Counted from the first letter of the stretch, positions 53,213 through 61,867 are shown. The stretch: 64,000 nucleotides of DNA from Streptomyces sp. NBC_00377 (GCF_036075115.1 NZ_CP107958.1:4402001-4466000); one strand, 5' to 3'. Program-made: numbers and translations. Notes: generated from the letters alone by a model not told the origin.

Positions 53213-53737
53213 TCAGAGCGCTTCCCTGGACGGCGTGACCGGATCGCCCGACCTGCGCACGACAGGCAGAACACTCCACGGAAAGTTGATCCAGTCGTCG
53301 GTCCGCTTCCACACGTACTCGCACTTCACCAACGACTGCGACTTCTCGTAGACGACGGCGCTGCGCACCTCCGCGACGGCGTCCAGGCAGAACTCGCGGA
53401 CGAGCTTGAGCGTCTTGCCGGTGTCGGCGACGTCGTCCGTGATGAGGACCTTCTTGTCCGAGAAGTCGATGACGTCGGGAACGGGCGCGAGCATGACGGG
53501 CATGTCGAGCGTGGTCCCCACCCCGGTATAGAACTCGACGTTGACCAGGTGGATGTTCTTGCAGTCGAGGGCGTAGGCGAGCCCACCGGCGACGAAGACA
53601 CCGCCACGGGCGATGCTCAGCACCACATCGGGTACGTACCCGTCGTCGGCGATGGTCTGCGCGAGCTCGCGTACGGCGGTCCCGAACTGCTCGTAGGTCA
53701 GGTTCTCCCGGGCCACGTCCGCGTCGCCGCCGCTCAC
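53213..53737 (-). CDS. Phosphoribosyltransferase-family protein
   Basis: 174 residues from GTG at 53737. VVLSIARGGVFVAGGLAYAL and the PRPP-binding loop KVLITDDVADTGKTLKLV (DDVADTGKT) are the type I PRTase signature; the end reads WINFPWSVLPVV. The family uses PRPP to make nucleotides from bases, and this small subgroup resembles xanthine/hypoxanthine-type enzymes. Its start overlaps the dcd stop (GTGA), linking it with dCTP deaminase in a nucleotide-salvage operon. Confidence 0.9.
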   Translation of the reverse strand: MSGGDADVARENLTYEQFGTAVRELAQTIADDGYVPDVVLSIARGGVFVAGGLAYALDCKNIHLVNVEFYTGVGTTLDMPVMLAPVPDVIDFSDKKVLITDDVADTGKTLKLVREFCLDAVAEVRSAVVYEKSQSLVKCEYVWKRTDDWINFPWSVLPVVRRSGDPVTPSREAL

Positions 53738-54309
53738 ACCTGGGTCCGGTGGAAGTTGAGGAAGGACCGGGAGGCCGTCGGCCCGCGCTGGCCCTGGTAC
53801 CTGGACCCGTAGCGCTCGCTGCCGTACGGGGACTCGGCGGGCGAGGTGAGCCGGAACATGCACAGCTGGCCGATCTTCATGCCGGGCCAGAGCTTGATCG
53901 GCAGGGTGGCGAGGTTGGACAGCTCGAGCGTCACGTGCCCGGAGAAGCCGGGGTCGATGAATCCGGCGGTGGAGTGGGTGACGAGCCCGAGCCGGCCCAG
54001 GGAACTCTTCCCCTCGAGCCGCGAGGCGAGATCGTCGGGGAGCGTGATGACCTCATAGGTACTCGCGAGCACGAACTCCCCCGGGTGAAGGATGAACGGC
54101 TCGTCGCCCTCGGGCTCCACGAGCCGGGTCAGGTCGGCCTGCTCGACGGAGGGATCGATGTGCGGGTACTTGTGGTTCTCGAACACCCGGAAGTACCGGT
54201 CGAGCCGTACATCGATGCTCGACGGCTGCACCATGGATTCGTCGTAGGGGGCGATCCGCACTCGTCCGGCGTCGATCTCGGCCCGGATGTCCTTGTCTGA
54301 GAGAAGCAC
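53734..54309 (-). CDS. dcd: dCTP deaminase
   Basis: 191 residues from GTG at 54309 (LLSDKDIRAEIDAGRVRIAP), the family length. It has PSSIDVRLDRYFRVF, HPGEFVLASTYEVITLPDDL, RLEGKSSLGRLGLVTHSTAG (active-site region with the conserved Glu further on in GFIDPGFSGHVTLELSN) and PIKLWPGMKIGQLCMF. It converts dCTP to dUTP (or, in bifunctional members, to dUMP) for thymidylate synthesis. Confidence 0.97.
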   Translation of the reverse strand: MLLSDKDIRAEIDAGRVRIAPYDESMVQPSSIDVRLDRYFRVFENHKYPHIDPSVEQADLTRLVEPEGDEPFILHPGEFVLASTYEVITLPDDLASRLEGKSSLGRLGLVTHSTAGFIDPGFSGHVTLELSNLATLPIKLWPGMKIGQLCMFRLTSPAESPYGSERYGSRYQGQRGPTASRSFLNFHRTQV

Positions 54310-54424
54310 GCCCCGAGGATACGCAAGGCGCGCGAAGCCATCACCATCGGACGACTCCGCGCGCCAGGCCGCCGGGGCCCGGAGCACCTGGACCGCTCCC
54401 CGGCCGCCGCTGCTACCGCTACCT

Positions 54425-54592
54425 CTACCGCTTCTCCAGGGTCACCGGTACGACGCTCCGCAACCGGGTGCACCGAGGGCACCGGACGAGCCGTCCGGGG
54501 CCGAGCCGCTCGGCCTGCTGCATCGGGAACGAAGCGGTGCTGAACACGTGCCCGTCGGCACAACGGACGACGGTGCGCTCCATCAAGTCCAT
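54425..54592 (-). CDS. Small conserved Streptomyces protein with paired cysteines
   Basis: 55 residues: MDLMERTVVRCADGHVFSTA, ASFPMQQAERLGPGRLVRCP, ending CPRCTRLRSVVPVTLEKR. A CxxC plus one upstream Cys suggests a small zinc ribbon. I recall near-identical small proteins in other Streptomyces, function unknown. Either the ATG at 54592 (AAGGGA just upstream) or the one at 54583 could be used. Confidence 0.7.
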   Translation of the reverse strand: MDLMERTVVRCADGHVFSTASFPMQQAERLGPGRLVRCPRCTRLRSVVPVTLEKR

Positions 54593-54855
54593 GAGTCCCT
54601 TCCCCAAGAGCCCTGTCCGGCTGCTGACCACCGGACCACGAAAGCCACATTACGGGACGATCAGGACGACTCTCCAGGCGGCACTCCGACCCCGCCCAGC
54701 CCCACTTCCACCCCTCCACCGTACGCCCCAACTCCGGCCGCCCGCAGCCGGATCCCTCCCGGAAAACGCACGCGGACCCCAGGGCTTCATCGCCCGGGGC
54801 CCGGTATGAGGTAGAGTGACGGAGCGTTCCGACACCGGCTCTGACCGGCGTCTTT

Positions 54856-54929
54856 GCGGGTGTAGTTTAATGGTAGAACATCAGCTTCCCAAGCTGAGAG
54901 CGCGAGTTCGATTCTCGTCACCCGCTCCA
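54856..54929 (+). tRNA. tRNA-Gly (anticodon CCC)
   Basis: The acceptor strands GCGGGTG (54856-54862) and CACCCGC (54919-54925) pair fully, followed by discriminator T and an encoded CCA (54927-54929). The anticodon arm has stem TCAGC/GCTGA and loop TTCCCAA, giving anticodon CCC. The T arm contains GTTCGATTC. An integrase gene follows directly, so the 3' half is the likely attachment site of the adjacent element. Confidence 0.95.
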
Positions 54930-54934
54930 TATGA

Positions 54935-54966
54935 AACCCCCAGGTCGATGACCCGGGGGTTCTTTG
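54935..54966 (+). terminator. Terminator after tRNA-Gly
   Basis: AACCCCC (54935-54941) pairs with GGGGGTT (54955-54961), with additional inner pairing, followed by a T-rich tail (TTCTTTGTTGT). Confidence 0.75.
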
Positions 54967-55019
54967 TTGTCTAGACCGGCAGACGGGGCGCGCACCACAT
55001 CCGCACCATAAGGGCGTGA

Positions 55020-56195
55020 CTAGCTGCCCGTGGGCTTCTCGTTGTGGTGCGCGGGGTCGTGGTTCTTGCCCTTGGGGTGCTTCGCACGCTCGGCGCGAAC
55101 CAGGTCGTCAAGGCCGGCCGCTAGGTCGCGCTGACGCTCCTCGTCGGAGTGCTGATAGATCAGCGCGGCCTTCTCCGAGGACTGACCGGCCCGGACCATC
55201 GTGTCCTTGAGGGTGGCACCCGAGCGGGTCGAGAGCGTGTGTCCGGTGTGGCGGAGGTCGTAGAAGCGGAAGCCGTCCGGGAGCCCGGCGGCGACGCGAG
55301 CCCGCCGCCACTTCCGGCCGAACGAGGTGCGCCGGAAGGGGGCGCCCTTCTCACCCACGAAGACCAACCCTTCGGGCCCCTTCTCGGCGAACCATGCCAG
55401 GTGCTGCCGTACCTCCTTGTGGAGGAAACCCGGAAGGAGGACGGCCCGGACACCCGCGTCGGACTTGGTCTCGCCGGGGGCGCGCTTGCCGTTCGTCCGC
55501 TCCGGTTCGGCGACGCGGACACGGATCACCATGTGGTCGAGGTCGACATCCCGCCGACGGAGGCCGGCCAGCTCCTCCGGACGCATCGGACCGTACGCGC
55601 CGAGGTAGACCATGAGCCGCCAGCGGATACCGATCGCGTCGGCGAGGGCGTCCACCTGTGCGACGGTGGCGATGCGCCTCTCTGCTGCGGACTCCTTGCC
55701 CGCCCCCTTGATCCGACATGGGTTGCGGCTGATCAGGTCATCGTCGACAGCGGTCTCAAGGACGCCCTTGAGGAGGCGATACGCCTTGGCGACGGTGGTC
55801 TTGGCCTTGGTGGTCCGGAGCCGCTCGGCCCGCCACTCGCGGACGCAGGGAGCGGTGATCTCGTCCAGGTCGAGCGTGCCGAAGCTGGGGAGGATGTGCA
55901 GCCGCAGGAGGTGTCGGTACAGGTCCTCGGTCCGAACGGCCAGCTCCCGTTCCTCGACCCACTTCTCCGCGTACACACGGAAGTTGACTGACCCAGCATC
56001 GGGGGCGCGCCAGTCACCGCGGCTGAGGTCTGCCTCTACCTGGGACAGCCAGATCTCCGCGTCCTTCTTCGTGACGAAGGTCTCGTCCGCGCGGATGCGC
56101 TCACCGTCGGGCCCGAGATACGACGCCGTCCACTTGCCGGACCGGTACTGACGCACCGCGCCAAAGCGACGACGCCTCCCCTTCCTGTTGGCCAT
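55020..56195 (-). CDS. Site-specific tyrosine integrase of the AICE
   Basis: 391 residues. An Arm-type N-terminus (RQYRSGKWTASYLGPDGERI), a core-binding domain (FRVYAEKWVEERELAVRTED) and a catalytic domain with Arg in GPMRPEELAGL, the YDLRHTGHTLS box, then SSEKAALIYQHSDEERQRD with the nucleophilic Tyr. It recombines the tRNA-Gly attachment site with the circular element. The stop lies 91 nt from the tRNA, as usual for this type. Its ATG touches the excisionase stop. Confidence 0.95.
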   Translation of the reverse strand: MANRKGRRRRFGAVRQYRSGKWTASYLGPDGERIRADETFVTKKDAEIWLSQVEADLSRGDWRAPDAGSVNFRVYAEKWVEERELAVRTEDLYRHLLRLHILPSFGTLDLDEITAPCVREWRAERLRTTKAKTTVAKAYRLLKGVLETAVDDDLISRNPCRIKGAGKESAAERRIATVAQVDALADAIGIRWRLMVYLGAYGPMRPEELAGLRRRDVDLDHMVIRVRVAEPERTNGKRAPGETKSDAGVRAVLLPGFLHKEVRQHLAWFAEKGPEGLVFVGEKGAPFRRTSFGRKWRRARVAAGLPDGFRFYDLRHTGHTLSTRSGATLKDTMVRAGQSSEKAALIYQHSDEERQRDLAAGLDDLVRAERAKHPKGKNHDPAHHNEKPTGS

Positions 56196-56407
56196 CAGGC
56201 AGCCCTCCGAAGGATGGTGCGGCCAAGCCGGATCGGCTCGACGGTGCGGGACTGAATGAACTCCTCGACCGCGCTCTCGGGGATACGGACGTGCCGGCCG
56301 ACCTTCACGTAGCGGATGCGCCGTTCCTCGATCAGTCGCCGGGGGAAGCGAGCGGTCGTCCCGAGCAGCTCGGCGACCTGGTCGACGGACAGGTAGCGGT
56401 CGGTCAT
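56195..56407 (-). CDS. Excisionase (MerR-like helix-turn-helix, AlpA/Xis type)
   Basis: 70 residues: RYLSVDQVAELLGTTARFPR, IRYVKVGRHVRIPESAVEEF, the typical winged helix of small recombination directionality factors. It should bias the integrase to excision. It overlaps rep (ATGA) and int, forming a rep-xis-int operon as in pSAM2. Confidence 0.93.
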   Translation of the reverse strand: MTDRYLSVDQVAELLGTTARFPRRLIEERRIRYVKVGRHVRIPESAVEEFIQSRTVEPIRLGRTILRRAA

Positions 56408-57753
56408 TCGGTGGGTTCCCCTTCCAAGTCGGGTGCGTCGGGTCGGCGCGAGGCGGCGAGCCAGGATTCAGCGGCGGTAAGGCCGGTGCCGGCGAAGCGC
56501 CAGTGCGAGAGGACGAGGACGGTGTCCGGGTCCGGCATGGGGTGGCCGGCCAGGGCGGCGTGTTCGCGGGTGAGTGCTTCGTTGTGGTCGGCGCGTTCCT
56601 GGCGGAGGGCGCCGAGGGTGACGGAGTACGCGCGGGACTTGGTGGAGAAGTGGCCGCGGAAGCCGAGCATGTGGGCCCACTTGCGCAGGCGGAGTTCTTC
56701 GAGTTCGGGCAGTCCGCCCAGGTGCCAGCAGGTGAGGATCATCTGCCGGGCGTGGTCGGTGACGTCCGTGCCGATCAGGTCAGTGATGGGGTTGCGGATC
56801 GGCCGGTCAAGGGTGCCGGTCGCGCTCTCGGCGCCCTTGGTGGCGTACTTGGCGATGTAGGCGGCGACGGCCCGGCTGGTCAGGTCGGTGGTGCCGGTGA
56901 AGTCGGCGGAGCGGATGGGGCGGATGTCGAGCTGTTCGCCGAAGCGGAAGGTGTGAGCGCGGCCGTCGAGGGTCGGTCCGGGGGTCTCGGCGAGCTGGAC
57001 GGCCGAGCGGATCGCGTCGGTGAGGAGCTCTGTCGTGGCCCAGGTGGGCGGGGAGTCCTCGGCACCCTCCGGGCCGTCGAGGCGGATCACGGCATGGAAG
57101 TGCACGGCTCCGCGTCGCTGGTACTCGGCGACCTTGGCGTAGGAGAGCTTGAGGCAGTGACGCAATTCGGAGCGGGTGAGGTTCGCGCGGGAGGCGATCT
57201 GTTGGCGGAGGTAGGTGGCGAATCGGGCCCACAGGGCGCCGGCGTGCGCGTTCCACAGGACGGCGTTGCGGTAGTCGTAGCGCTCCGGGTTGAGCGGGGT
57301 GCCGAGGGCAGGGTCGTCGTCCGGGTGGAGGCGTCCGCAGCGGCAGCGGCCGCCGCTGGGCCGGTTGTGGACGGGGCCGAAGGACGGCGCGGTGAAGGTG
57401 GCGAAGACGCGGGGGTGTTGGGCGACGGCCGGGCCGATCCCTTTGCCGCCGCTCAGGCCGGCCGTGACGAGGTGGTACGTGTCCTTGCGGTAGACCTCGG
57501 CGCAGGCGGCGCATCGGGTGGCTCGGCGGTTGTTGCAGCGGATGAGGAGCTGTCCGGCGGGAAGGTCGTGGTCGAAGATCTCGCGGACGACTTCGCCGGT
57601 TGCCGCGTGGACGTCGAGGCGATGGCCCTCCATCCGTACGGGCCGCTCGCAGCCTCCAAGCCGCTGGACCTGGTGTGCGTAGGCGCTGAGGTCACCGTGC
57701 TGGGCGAGGGCTGCCAGCTGGCGAATGGCTCCGGTGGGAGCCTCGGGGCACAT
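56404..57753 (-). CDS. RepSA-type replication initiator of the AICE
   Basis: 449 residues. Cys-rich zinc-binding boxes (CNNRRATRCAACAEVYR; CRCGRLHPDDD) and GAVHFHAVIRLDG carrying the paired-His motif of rolling-circle HUH-like initiators, then AVAAYIAKYATKGAES with a candidate catalytic Tyr. The whole matches RepSA of pSAM2, which starts rolling-circle replication of the excised element. The upstream gap holds a CTAGACAGT half-site at 57812. Confidence 0.9.
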   Translation of the reverse strand: MCPEAPTGAIRQLAALAQHGDLSAYAHQVQRLGGCERPVRMEGHRLDVHAATGEVVREIFDHDLPAGQLLIRCNNRRATRCAACAEVYRKDTYHLVTAGLSGGKGIGPAVAQHPRVFATFTAPSFGPVHNRPSGGRCRCGRLHPDDDPALGTPLNPERYDYRNAVLWNAHAGALWARFATYLRQQIASRANLTRSELRHCLKLSYAKVAEYQRRGAVHFHAVIRLDGPEGAEDSPPTWATTELLTDAIRSAVQLAETPGPTLDGRAHTFRFGEQLDIRPIRSADFTGTTDLTSRAVAAYIAKYATKGAESATGTLDRPIRNPITDLIGTDVTDHARQMILTCWHLGGLPELEELRLRKWAHMLGFRGHFSTKSRAYSVTLGALRQERADHNEALTREHAALAGHPMPDPDTVLVLSHWRFAGTGLTAAESWLAASRRPDAPDLEGEPTE

Positions 57754-57811
57754 GTGCGGATGCCTCCTTGGGGTGGAAGTTCGGGACGCGCACCCCGGCC
57801 TGCGTAGGGGG

Positions 57812-57820
57812 CTAGACAGT
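57812..57820. promoter_or_regulatory. CTAGACAGT half-site upstream of rep
   Basis: GGGGGCTAGACAGTG repeats the core found twice, as an inverted pair, at 61113-61209. It is a candidate operator for a single AICE regulator controlling both rep and transfer genes. Confidence 0.55.
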
Positions 57821-57851
57821 GTGGGCAGGCCGGGATGCTGCGCAAATGAGG

Positions 57852-58166
57852 TCAGCGGCGGTCGCTCTTGAGGATCGAGCGGATGACGACGGCGCAGACG
57901 GCCACGGAAGCGGCAGTGACGGCGACGGCGAGGAGCATGGAGACCAGGACCGCGCCGACGACCAGGACCAGGGCTCCCCCACCGGCGGCGAGGGTGAGCA
58001 CGCTGCCTGCGGTGAATTGGACCGCCGGCCGGTTGGAAGCGGGGGCCGCCAGAACCGGGGCCGAGGTGCAGGCGGCGGGGTTGTAGACCGACGGGTTGTA
58101 GGTCGCCGGGGGTGTGCTGGCGGGCGTCGGGGCGGTGTCCGGGCGGGGGTACTTGGGGGTGAACAC
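57852..58166 (-). CDS. AICE membrane protein (SpdB-like)
   Basis: 104 residues from GTG at 58166, with GAAGGGA upstream. A Pro/Thr-rich start (FTPKYPRPDTAPTPASTPPA) is followed by one long or two short hydrophobic helices (SVLTLAAGGGALVLVVGAVL, VSMLLAVAVTAASVAVCAVV) and a basic end. Small proteins of this shape accompany tra genes and affect pock size and spread within mycelium. Confidence 0.7.
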   Translation of the reverse strand: MFTPKYPRPDTAPTPASTPPATYNPSVYNPAACTSAPVLAAPASNRPAVQFTAGSVLTLAAGGGALVLVVGAVLVSMLLAVAVTAASVAVCAVVIRSILKSDRR

Positions 58167-58186
58167 GGGGCGGTCCCTTCTGCGAG

Positions 58187-58342
58187 TCAGTCGAGGAGCG
58201 TGGCGACGGCGGGGGCGAGGACGCTGTTGGCGACGAGGTAGCCGCCGAGGAGGAGCAGGGCGACCAGCCACCACGGCGGGCGGGCGAGCTGGATGCCGAG
58301 GACGGCGACGACGAGCACGGCGAACCAGAGCGGGACAGTCAT
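58187..58342 (-). CDS. 51-residue AICE membrane protein
   Basis: A short gene: ATG at 58342 to TGA at 58187. The translation begins MTVPLWFAVLVVAVLGIQLA, continues RPPWWLVALLLLGGYLVANS and ends VLAPAVATLLD: two hydrophobic helices with almost no loops. It is one of the small spread-type proteins of AICEs, between genes of the same strand. Confidence 0.75.
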   Translation of the reverse strand: MTVPLWFAVLVVAVLGIQLARPPWWLVALLLLGGYLVANSVLAPAVATLLD

Positions 58343-58357
58343 GGCAGCGGCCTCCTG

Positions 58358-58537
58358 TCAGGCCTTGCAGCGGTGGGTGCGGGCGGCGAGTTCGGCGGCG
58401 GCGCGGCTGTCGTACTCGGTGGAGAAGTCGCAGCGGGGTGCGGTGCAGGCCGCCAGGTGGCGGTTACGGCCGCGGGCGATGTACGAGGCGACCTGTACCG
58501 GGCCGATGCGGCGGACGTTGCGGAAGCGCGGGTTCAC
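58358..58537 (-). CDS. Mobile element transfer protein (small Cys-containing AICE protein)
   Basis: 59 residues, GTG at 58537 to TGA at 58358: RFRNVRRIGPVQVASYIARG, then NRHLAACTAPRCDFSTEYDS and RAAAELAARTHRCKA. This matches the family annotated as mobile element transfer protein in Streptomyces AICEs; the two Cys pairs may bind zinc. Role in spread is inferred from context. Confidence 0.85.
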   Translation of the reverse strand: MNPRFRNVRRIGPVQVASYIARGRNRHLAACTAPRCDFSTEYDSRAAAELAARTHRCKA

Positions 58538-58552
58538 GGTGTTCGTCCCTTC

Positions 58553-59254
58553 TCAGAGGTGAGCGGCGACAGAGGCCGTCATGGACGGGGGCAGGCCGAG
58601 CCGGGCGCGGACGTCGTCGGGGTCGGCGACGAGACCGGTCGTGGCGCGGTGTTGCTCGGCCAGGGCTTGGGCGCGGTCGATGAGGGCGGGTGGCAGGGTG
58701 ACGGCCGGGGCTGCGGGAGCCGCGACCGGCGCGGACGTTGTGGGCGACTCCGTGTCGGGGTCCGGCTCGGCGGCCGGTGCCGGAAGCGCGTCACGGTCGG
58801 GGGCGTCGACCATGGACGGAACGGGGTCCGGTTCACCGTCCGTCTCGGGGATCGCGGCGACCGGTAGCGAGTCGGCGATGCGTGGTGTGTGGGCGAGGAG
58901 GGTTCCGCCGAAGAACGCGACGGCGGGCCAGCCGGCCACCACGACGCGGAGCGATGCGGGGACGTCGTCCAGGTCGAGGAGCCCTGCGGTTGCGATGTTG
59001 GCCCCGAGGGATGCGGCCAGGGCGATCAGGAACCACAGCCGCGGTCCCCCGGCCGGTTGGTCTCCGCGCTGCTGCTCGCGCATCCGTCGCCAGGCGGCAA
59101 CAAGCAGCAGGTCGACGGAGACGGGATAGGCCCATGCCTTCCAGCCGCCCTGTCCGGCCGCGTCGGCAAGGTCGTGAAGGTGCGAGAAGGACAGGGCGCC
59201 CGCGATCACGGCTTGGACGATCACGGCGTCCACACGGGCCAACTGGGCGCGCAT
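58553..59254 (-). CDS. DUF2637-type AICE spread protein
   Basis: 233 residues. Four hydrophobic helices in the first 130 residues (VIVQAVIAGALSFSHLHDLA, WAYPVSVDLLLVAAWRR, LWFLIALAASLGANIATAGL, VVVAGWPAVAFFGGTLL) match DUF2637, a family linked to AICE spread functions. The acidic Pro/Ala-rich C-terminus ends in a small helical segment (DPDDVRARLGLPPSMTASVA). It precedes no regulator and is in line with the translocase gene. Confidence 0.82.
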   Translation of the reverse strand: MRAQLARVDAVIVQAVIAGALSFSHLHDLADAAGQGGWKAWAYPVSVDLLLVAAWRRMREQQRGDQPAGGPRLWFLIALAASLGANIATAGLLDLDDVPASLRVVVAGWPAVAFFGGTLLAHTPRIADSLPVAAIPETDGEPDPVPSMVDAPDRDALPAPAAEPDPDTESPTTSAPVAAPAAPAVTLPPALIDRAQALAEQHRATTGLVADPDDVRARLGLPPSMTASVAAHL

Positions 59255-59341
59255 CGGCTCAGGTTCCTTCCGGTTCGAGGCATGGGAGGGGTAGAGAGTT
59301 GGCGCGAGGCGGTCACGCCGACCGTGGGGAAGGTGGTGCGG

Positions 59342-60706
59342 CTACTCGGTCACCGGGCGGGCGGTAGGCACGCCGGCCGGGGCGAACGCCTTGGAGGACT
59401 CGACGGCGGCGACGGGCCGGAAGGCGTCGAGGCGGGGCAGTTCCGGCACCAGGGCGGCCGTGTCGCGGCAGATGGCTGCCGCCTCGTCGAGGGTCAGGTG
59501 CGGTGAGCGGGCGCGGGACCAGCCGCCGGAGGAGTCGCCGACGATGGCGACGCCGGGCCGTTCGGCCGGGATGGAGGTGGCGGCGATGGCCGCTTCCGGG
59601 GAGATGTCGGCGAGCGCCATGTTCGCCGAGGACTCGTCGTTGACGCGGTGGCAGATGCGGCCGGTGAGTTGGGCGCGGAGCATGGTCGCGCCCTTGCCGA
59701 GTTCGGAGCCGAAGCGCTGCCCGCACACTTCGAGATAGATGCTGGCCGCACGGCCGAGCTGGGCGATACGGATCAGCTTGGTGACCATGGCGTCGCGTCG
59801 CTTCTCGTCGTCGCGGCTCGCGGCGAGGAAGAGTTCGGCGACCTCGTCGACGACGACCACGACCGGCACCGGCCGCACTGAGTCCGGCAGCCCCCACACG
59901 TCCGAGGTGAGCACGGCGTCCGGGCCCGCAGCGGACGAGAGACCGATGAGACGGAACCGTGCCTCCATCTCTTTCAGCAGGACGTCGAGGAGTTCGTTCG
60001 CCCGGTCCGGGGTGTCGGCGAGCGCGGACAACCGGGGTGCGAAGGGGGCGAGTTCGACGCCCCATTTGCAGTCGACTCCGACGAGGACGACCCGTTGACG
60101 GGCCAGGCCGCACACCAGGTTCCGCAGGTACACGGACTTGCCGGACTGCGTTGCGCCGAGGATGAGTTCATGCGGCACGGCGCGGAAGTCCCGTACGTGC
60201 CACCGTCCGTCATCCCGAAGCGCCAGCGGAAGGGTGAGCGGCCCGCGCTGCTTCCACCGCCGTGCTGGCTGCACGTCGGAGAGCACGTCCCAGCCGATCA
60301 GGCGCAATTCGAGCCAGCCCGGCTTGGTCGGACGGATGTGCACGGCGTGCGCGGCCCAGGCGTGGCGCAGCCGGTCAGCCGAGGCCAAGAAGTCCTCGGG
60401 TGCCTGCCCGGTCGCCATGCGCAGCCGCATCACGAGCCCGGACCCGGTCGGCCACGGCAGCGACCGCCGAGGCGGGACGGGGGCAGCTTCCCGCCCAATC
60501 ATCCGGGCCGTGGCCCGACGGACGGCCGAGGCCGGGACTGTCAGGCCACACGCGTCCATCGTGGCCCGGTAGGTGGTGAGCACGCGCAGCGCCGCGAACG
60601 GATAGCCGACCAGCCACCAGAACGCGACCGGTGCACGGCGACGCAGGACCAGCAGGGCGACGAGTGCCAGCAGGCACAGGGTCAGCGTCCAGACGGTGTC
60701 GGTCAT
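59342..60706 (-). CDS. FtsK/SpoIIIE-type DNA translocase (TraSA/TraB-like)
   Basis: 454 residues from ATG at 60706. Two membrane helices near the start (LTLCLLALVALLVLRRRAPV, AFWWLVGYPFAALRVLTTYR) are followed by a P-loop motor with Walker A GATQSGKSVYL near 195 and Walker B VPVVVVVDEVAELF near 280. It is the single protein that moves double-stranded DNA in Streptomyces conjugation, so no relaxase is needed. Only this element, not the 15-42 kb locus, carries that type of motor. Confidence 0.93.
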   Translation of the reverse strand: MTDTVWTLTLCLLALVALLVLRRRAPVAFWWLVGYPFAALRVLTTYRATMDACGLTVPASAVRRATARMIGREAAPVPPRRSLPWPTGSGLVMRLRMATGQAPEDFLASADRLRHAWAAHAVHIRPTKPGWLELRLIGWDVLSDVQPARRWKQRGPLTLPLALRDDGRWHVRDFRAVPHELILGATQSGKSVYLRNLVCGLARQRVVLVGVDCKWGVELAPFAPRLSALADTPDRANELLDVLLKEMEARFRLIGLSSAAGPDAVLTSDVWGLPDSVRPVPVVVVVDEVAELFLAASRDDEKRRDAMVTKLIRIAQLGRAASIYLEVCGQRFGSELGKGATMLRAQLTGRICHRVNDESSANMALADISPEAAIAATSIPAERPGVAIVGDSSGGWSRARSPHLTLDEAAAICRDTAALVPELPRLDAFRPVAAVESSKAFAPAGVPTARPVTE

Positions 60707-60711
60707 GGCGT

Positions 60712-61059
60712 TCAGCCCTGCGCCGGAGCCGGCGCGTTGACCATGACCGCGTCCGCGCGGTAGGCGATGCCGTGACGCATCCGCCCGCCGAACTCGCTCT
60801 CCCACGGCCGGGCGATGAGGCCGGGCAGGATGACGGGAGCTCCCATCACCAGGCCTTCACCGATGCCCTTCTCGGGAACGGTGACCTTGATCATGTCCGA
60901 ACCGCCCGCTGCGATGAACACCAGCTCCAGCACCATGAGCCGGTCGTTGGTCACCGGGTCGATGGCGATCTCACCGGTCTGACGGTCCTTCACCTTGACT
61001 TCGGGCAGCTTGGTGACGAGGAGCGTCGCGGACGAGACGTCTACGGGGATGACACGCAT
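60712..61059 (-). CDS. Conserved AICE protein upstream of the translocase
   Basis: 115 residues: RVIPVDVSSATLLVTKLPEV, VTNDRLMVLELVFIAAGGSD, GLIARPWESEFGGRMRHGIA. No membrane helix. Such a protein regularly precedes tra in AICEs; function unknown. It is the first leftward gene from the 61.1 kb control region. Confidence 0.75.
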   Translation of the reverse strand: MRVIPVDVSSATLLVTKLPEVKVKDRQTGEIAIDPVTNDRLMVLELVFIAAGGSDMIKVTVPEKGIGEGLVMGAPVILPGLIARPWESEFGGRMRHGIAYRADAVMVNAPAPAQG

Positions 61060-61112
61060 TTCGTGAACCTCACCTGGTTGGCGACGCCTTGTCAGCGTCG
61101 CATCGAATTGAG

Positions 61113-61209
61113 TACCCCCCTAGACAGTGCAGGGAGTGGCCCACCTCAGCCGTCTAGAGGGGTTGACGGAGACGATAGCCCGACGGAGTGTCAACTGTCT
61201 AGGGGGGTA
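61113..61209. promoter_or_regulatory. AICE control region with an inverted pair of 16-bp operators
   Basis: TACCCCCCTAGACAGT (61113-61128) and its exact reverse complement ACTGTCTAGGGGGGTA (61194-61209) flank the divergent start region. A third partial copy, CGTCTAGAGGGGT, lies at 61151-61163. A single regulator could silence both the tra operon and the rightward gene, as the GntR repressor KorSA does in pSAM2. Confidence 0.75.
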
Positions 61210-61212
61210 TAC

Positions 61213-61602
61213 GTGCGAGTCTCGATACCCGAGGACCCCTCGGGACGGCGTTTCGGTCGCGCGCCACCCCAGGAGAGCCAGGTCCGCTATTGGGACCAAC
61301 CGCCCGCGCCGATGCGCCGAAATGCTCTCGGCTTTCCCCAGGATGAACCTATGCAGCCGCCAGGTGGTGACCAGGAATCTTCCCCGCTCGACGACGTCCA
61401 GGCCAGAGTCGGCAAGCGCCTCGACGATGTCGCCAAGATCCTTGCTGGCGCCCTGGTCACCGTGGCCGGCGTCATGACTGCACTGGGGTTGACGAGCGAT
61501 GTCGTGTTCGTCGCGCTCAACAACGAGTGGTGGCCCATCTACGTGGCCGCTCTCAGTGCCATTGTCGCCATCGTCTGCAGCATCGTCGTTCAACTCTCCT
61601 GA
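61213..61602 (+). CDS. Two-helix membrane protein divergent from the tra operon
   Basis: 129 residues from GTG at 61213. A polar start (RVSIPEDPSGRRFGRAPPQE) and a short amphipathic stretch lead to two hydrophobic helices (ILAGALVTVAGVMTALGL, WPIYVAALSAIVAIVCSIVV). It begins directly next to the right-hand operator copy, so it is probably regulated with the transfer genes. Family not recognised; could act in entry exclusion or spread. Confidence 0.65.
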   Translation: MRVSIPEDPSGRRFGRAPPQESQVRYWDQPPAPMRRNALGFPQDEPMQPPGGDQESSPLDDVQARVGKRLDDVAKILAGALVTVAGVMTALGLTSDVVFVALNNEWWPIYVAALSAIVAIVCSIVVQLS

Positions 61603-61867
61603 CAGCGAGAGGCAGACAGGGGCCGGGCTTGAGACGTCGTTTCCTTTCGCCTCCTCAACTCCCGTTCAGTAACTGGTGGTCGAACGCTGCCGCGCCCTGC
61701 CCGACAACCGCTGGTTCGCGGCAGCCGCCCTCGCACTCATCCTCCCCAAAAGCCCCCCGTCACCTCCCATCCCCTTCCGGTAACCTGCTGATCCGCGCCG
61801 GGGTTCCGTACATCCACCGATGAGACAGCCGCCCGGTGGCGCGGACGGCGGCCGTCAGAGGTATGTA

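Larger units (their letters stand above)
54903..61602. mobile_element. Integrated actinomycete integrative and conjugative element (AICE) at tRNA-Gly(CCC)
   Basis: It holds the module order typical of pSAM2/SLP1-like elements: attachment site in a tRNA 3' end, tyrosine integrase, excisionase, RepSA-type replication initiator, small transfer/spread proteins, an FtsK-type double-stranded DNA translocase and a control region of repeated CTAGACAGT operators. These elements excise, replicate as circles and move double-stranded DNA between hyphae. The right boundary is not seen: no second copy of the tRNA 3' end is found to the end of the window, so the element may extend past 64000. Confidence 0.88.
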
